Shown here in pieces: positions 60,896 through 64,000 of a stretch of 64,000 bases of DNA. This DNA is from Rhodopseudomonas pentothenatexigens (GTDB lineage Bacteria; Pseudomonadota; Alphaproteobacteria; Rhizobiales; Xanthobacteraceae), in the NCBI RefSeq assembly GCF_900218015.1, contig NZ_UFQQ01000011.1:65786-129785 (forward strand), read 5' to 3'. The stretch's first letter is position 1. Every line of letters starts with the position of its first letter. The translations under genes were made by a program, and so were the position numbers. Below the pieces are notes generated by a model, which was not told the origin of the DNA, made no database searches, and saw only the letters and a list, made by a program, of their open reading frames with translations.

Positions 60896-62013
60896 ACCCG
60901 ATTCCGTCCCGCATCCTGCTGATCGACGACGCGGAAATCGAACATCTGACGATGCAGCGGATGCTGCATAAGATTCCGGCGGCGCGGGTGTCGCTGGATT
61001 GGGTATCGAGCTTTTCCGAAGCGATCGCCGCGCTGGACCGCGACGAGTACGATCTCTATCTGGTCGATTTCAGGCTCGGTCATCACAGCGGGCTGGATCT
61101 GATCCGGCACGCCCGGAGCCGAGGCAACAGCAAGCCTATCATCGTCCTCACCGGCCACGGCAACCCGATGGTCGACGCGGCCGCCACCGACGCCGGCGCC
61201 AACGACTATCTGGTCAAGGGCGAGATCGACGCCGTCCTGCTGGAGCGGTCGATGCGCTACGCGACGCGTCACGCCAAGACCCTCGCCAAGCTCGACCAGC
61301 GCCTCGCCGAATGCCAGATGACCGCCAACAAGCTGGCGGTGGAGAGCGGCCGGCGCGCCGCAGCCGAAGCCGACGTGCTGAAAGTGCTGCGGCAGACCAT
61401 GAGCGATCAGGAGGCCGAGCGGCAACGCATCGCCCGCGAACTTCACGACGATCTCGGGCAGCTCGTCACGCTGATGCAGTTCGGCCTGGACGCGCTCGGC
61501 CGCGACGCGCCGAGCGGGGCCGAATTGGCTGCCAAGACCGCGTCGTTGAAGCAGATCGCCACCGACATCGGCACCCGCCTGCACCGGATCGCGTGGGAGG
61601 TCCGTCCCACCGCGCTCGACACGCTCGGGCTCGAAGACGCCATCGCCCAGCTCGCCGCCAGTTGGGAGCCGCACTGCAGCCTCCGCTTCGATCTGCACCT
61701 CGGCATCGGCGAACGCCGGCTGTCAGCGGAGGTGGAAGTCGCGCTGTACCGGATCGTGCAGGAAGGGATCACCAACGTCGTGCGTCATGCCGACGCCAGC
61801 CGCGTCGGCATCATTCTCGAGTTTCGTGGTTCGGAAGTGATCTGCATCGTCGAGGACGACGGCTGCGGCATCTCGGCCACGCCCGAGCAGCAGTCCTCGC
61901 GCCGGCTCGGCCTGGTCGGCATGCGCGAACGGCTGGCGTCGGTGAACGGCACCGTCGAACTGGAATCCGAGGTCGGCAAAGGCACCGCGCTGTTCGTCAG
62001 GGTGCCGATCTGA
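60892..62013 (+). CDS. Receiver - histidine kinase (NarX/DesK-type) hybrid
   Basis: The protein is 373 residues from the TTG at 60892, which overlaps the previous stop (TTGA). It has an N-terminal receiver with Asp59 in LYLVDFRLGHHSG, a coiled linker and a HisKA_3 kinase with His185 in ARELHDDLGQLVTL, N box EGITNVVRHA and G2 GLVGMRERL. Receiver-first kinases of this type relay a signal from an upstream kinase to a NarL-type regulator. The receiver may accept phosphate from a phytochrome and the kinase may pass it to the NarL-type regulator at 54862. The 3' end overlaps the convergent kinase by 17 bp. Confidence 0.88.
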   Translation: MNPIPSRILLIDDAEIEHLTMQRMLHKIPAARVSLDWVSSFSEAIAALDRDEYDLYLVDFRLGHHSGLDLIRHARSRGNSKPIIVLTGHGNPMVDAAATDAGANDYLVKGEIDAVLLERSMRYATRHAKTLAKLDQRLAECQMTANKLAVESGRRAAAEADVLKVLRQTMSDQEAERQRIARELHDDLGQLVTLMQFGLDALGRDAPSGAELAAKTASLKQIATDIGTRLHRIAWEVRPTALDTLGLEDAIAQLAASWEPHCSLRFDLHLGIGERRLSAEVEVALYRIVQEGITNVVRHADASRVGIILEFRGSEVICIVEDDGCGISATPEQQSSRRLGLVGMRERLASVNGTVELESEVGKGTALFVRVPI

Positions 62014-63349
62014 GCGGCCGCTCGCCGATCGCGATCCGCACCTGAAAGCCGCTGCCTGACGGCCGGTTGCCGAAGCTGATCTCGGCTCCGCTGCGCGCCA
62101 GCGCCAGTGACGCGATGGCGAGGCCGAGGCCGCTGCCGATCGCCGATTTGTTGCGGCCGCGGAAGAAGCGCTGGCCGATCTTGTCGAGCTCGTCCGCGGG
62201 CACCCCGGGGCCGGTGTCCTCGACAATGATCGCGCGCGGCGTGTCGTCCAGGCGCCAGCGGACTTCGCCGCCGCCGGGCATGTACTGCACGGCGTTCTCG
62301 TGCAGATTGCGGATCGCGAGTTCGAGGCATTCACGATTGCCGCTCCACACCGCGTCACCGAGCGCCTCGTCGACCGTCACCACGATGCCGTCGGCGCGCG
62401 GCGTGGCGCGGACCACGTCCTCGATCAGCGCGCGCATCGCGACACGGCCGCGGTCGTCGATCTCGGCGTGGGCGTCGAGCCGCGCCAGCGTCAGCAGTTG
62501 CCGCACCAGCCGCGTGGCACGATCGACTGCGAGCAGGATCTGCTGCAGCGCCGCGCGCGACACCGCCGGATCGTTGGCGGCGAGCGCGACCTGCGCCTGG
62601 GTCTTCAGCGCGGTGAGCGGACTGCGCAGTTCGTGCGCCGCGAAGGCGGTGATCTCCCGCTCGTGCCGCCGCGCCAGCGACACCTTGTCGAACAGCGCGT
62701 TCAGCGCCTCGGTCAGCGGCTTCACTTCAGAAGGGGCGCGGCTGGCGTCGACCGGCCGCATGTCGTCGGCGCCGCGGCCGACCAGATCCGAGGCGATCGC
62801 CTGCAACGGCCGCAGGCCGCGGCCGACGCTGACCCAGATCAGCACGCCGAGCAGCGGCGCGATCAGCAGCGCCGGCCACAGCAGCCCCTTGATCAGATCG
62901 GCGACCAGCCGGTCGCGCAGGCCGAGCCGGTCGCCGACCAGTACCCGGAAGCCCCTGCCCTCGTCTTCGATCGCGTAGATCCGCCAGGTCTCGCCGTCGA
63001 TCAGACGCTCGGAGAACCCGCTCGGCTGATCGCTGAGCCGCTGCTCCGGCGCACCGCTCGACCGCGCGATCATCGTTCCCTGCAGCGACCACACCTGGCA
63101 GGAGAGTTGGCGTTCGTAGTTGCCGCCGGTGACCGGCGGCTGCAAGTTCGGCAGCGTCTCCGGCAGCCGGCCCTCCATGCTGCCGACCAGCGACACAACC
63201 ATCCGCGCGGCTTCCTGCAGACGGGTATCGAGCACGTGCTCCAGCTCGCGCTGGCTCGACGTGTAGATCCAGCCCACCGCCGCGATCCACACCGCTCCGG
63301 TGGCGCCGAGCAGGACGACGAACAGCCGCAGCCGCAGCGAGCCGATCAT
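61997..63349 (-). CDS. Sensor histidine kinase (QseC/TctE-like)
   Basis: The protein is 450 residues from the ATG at 63349 (ATGA overlap with the regulator). It has two membrane helices (LRLFVVLLGATGAVWIAAVG and LLWPALLIAPLLGVLIWV) around a periplasmic domain of about 130 residues. A HAMP-like linker, His239 in FAAHELRSPLTALK, the N box NLHENAVQYMPGG, G1 EDTGPGV and G2 GSGLGLAIAS follow. It forms a two-component pair with the upstream regulator. The ligand is unknown; tricarboxylate-type (TctE) and QseC-type kinases share this layout. Confidence 0.9.
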   Translation of the reverse strand: MIGSLRLRLFVVLLGATGAVWIAAVGWIYTSSQRELEHVLDTRLQEAARMVVSLVGSMEGRLPETLPNLQPPVTGGNYERQLSCQVWSLQGTMIARSSGAPEQRLSDQPSGFSERLIDGETWRIYAIEDEGRGFRVLVGDRLGLRDRLVADLIKGLLWPALLIAPLLGVLIWVSVGRGLRPLQAIASDLVGRGADDMRPVDASRAPSEVKPLTEALNALFDKVSLARRHEREITAFAAHELRSPLTALKTQAQVALAANDPAVSRAALQQILLAVDRATRLVRQLLTLARLDAHAEIDDRGRVAMRALIEDVVRATPRADGIVVTVDEALGDAVWSGNRECLELAIRNLHENAVQYMPGGGEVRWRLDDTPRAIIVEDTGPGVPADELDKIGQRFFRGRNKSAIGSGLGLAIASLALARSGAEISFGNRPSGSGFQVRIAIGERPLRSAP

Positions 63350-64000
63350 CGCGGCGCCATTCGATAGCCGAGGCCGCGCATCGTCTCGATCGCGCTGCGG
63401 CCGAGCTTGCTGCGCAGGTTGTGGATGTGCACCTCGATCGCGTTGCTGTCGACCTCGTCGCCCCAGCCGTACAGCCGCTCCTCGAGTTCGGCGCGCGAGC
63501 GCACCACGCCGGGGCGCTCCATCAGCGCGTGCAGCACGGCGAATTCGCGGCGCGACAGCGCCACCGATACGCCGTCCAGCGTCGCATGGCCTTCCGCCGG
63601 GTACAGCCGGATCGGCCCGTGTTCGAGGCAGGTGGCGGCGCGGCCGTCGCGGCGGCGGATGATCGCGCGCAGCCGCGCCGACAGTTCGTCGAGATCGAAC
63701 GGCTTGCCGAGATAATCGTCGGCACCGGCGTCGAGCCCGGCGATCCGATCGGGCGTCTCGTCGAGCGCGGTCAGCAGCAGCACCGGCGTCGTGTCGCCGG
63801 CGGCGCGGATGGCGCGCAGCAGATCGACGCCGCTGCCGTCCGGCAGCATGATGTCGAGCACCACGGCCGAGAATTCGTTCGCCGCCAGCGCCGCCCGCGC
63901 ATCTTCGCAACCGCCGACGCAGTCGATGCTGGCGCCGGCGAGCGACAGCCCGGCACGGATGCCGTCCGCGATCATCGCATCGTCCTCGACCACCAGAATC
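63346..64000 (-). CDS. OmpR-type response regulator (5' truncated by window)
   Basis: The frame is open to the window edge, so the first few residues are missing; the visible part starts ILVVEDDAMIADG. The receiver has Asp in VLDIMLPDGSG, Thr in LLTALDE and Lys in LGKPFDL. The C-terminal winged helix is typical of OmpR/QseB/TctD regulators (LSRREFAVLHALMERPG, AIEVHIHNLRSKLG, TMRGLGYRM). It overlaps the kinase gene by 4 bp. The visible protein is about 218 residues. Confidence 0.9.
   Translation of the reverse strand, partial: ILVVEDDAMIADGIRAGLSLAGASIDCVGGCEDARAALAANEFSAVVLDIMLPDGSGVDLLRAIRAAGDTTPVLLLTALDETPDRIAGLDAGADDYLGKPFDLDELSARLRAIIRRRDGRAATCLEHGPIRLYPAEGHATLDGVSVALSRREFAVLHALMERPGVVRSRAELEERLYGWGDEVDSNAIEVHIHNLRSKLGRSAIETMRGLGYRMAPR

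Overview
The window is high-GC DNA from a purple non-sulfur alphaproteobacterium. It is most likely Rhodopseudomonas palustris or a close relative. The decisive evidence is a locus at 52.3-62.0 kb with two light-harvesting pucBA pairs, two tandem bacteriophytochromes and two downstream response regulators. It matches my memory of the published R. palustris LH4/bacteriophytochrome region; no search was run. I see no tRNA, rRNA, CRISPR array, insertion sequence or phage. Both window edges cut two-component genes.

0-9.6 kb: the tail of a histidine kinase, an AraC regulator, a FixJ-like regulator, a lone receiver, and a 1697-residue kinase/ATPase/GAF/histidine-kinase protein whose Ser/Thr-kinase part looks catalytically dead. 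Two alpha/beta hydrolases follow. One carries a Tat-like leader but also a strong internal ribosome site. 9.6-15.3 kb (minus): a tightly packed six-gene catabolic operon (isochorismatase-like hydrolase, XapX protein, YtcJ-like amidohydrolase, DoxX protein, VOC protein, AlgE-type porin). 15.6-22.6 kb: an MFS exporter, an NTF2-like protein divergent from a LysR regulator, and a PaoABC-type molybdenum aldehyde oxidoreductase operon. 22.9-36.7 kb: NDH-2, many very small hydrophilic or membrane proteins, a NUDIX protein, an Mfd-like helicase, a patatin, a DUF305 membrane protein, an SDR and a Crp/Fnr regulator.

From about 25 to 51 kb I find repeated matches to the alphaproteobacterial general-stress (EcfG) promoter, GGAAC-N16-[C/G]GTT, placed just upstream of genes. 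Eight are exact and several more differ by one base. The region therefore looks like a general-stress island. One of these promoters precedes ino1, at the head of a 12.6-kb set of co-directional genes (37.2-49.8 kb): inositol-phosphate synthase, phosphatase, CmoB-like methyltransferase, a glycosidase whose barrel appears circularly permuted, three sugar-nucleotide epimerase/decarboxylase genes, a B12-binding radical SAM enzyme, a GT4 transferase and three related CgeB-like transferases. Most neighbours overlap by 4 bp. This reads as a stress-induced pathway for an unidentified inositol- or pentose-containing glycoconjugate and is the best candidate here for an undescribed system.

52.3-62.0 kb: two convergent pucBA pairs, both encoding alpha subunits with Phe44-Met45, as expected for blue-shifted LH4-like antennae. 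A receiver-only regulator follows the first pair and an intact NarL-type regulator diverges from the second. Then come BphP2-like and BphP3-like phytochrome kinases, a single-domain regulator and a receiver-kinase hybrid, all overlapping or abutting. An identical 16-bp palindrome lies upstream of pucBA pair 1 and between pair 2 and the NarL-type regulator. It is a candidate shared operator. The window ends with a TctDE/QseBC-like two-component pair.
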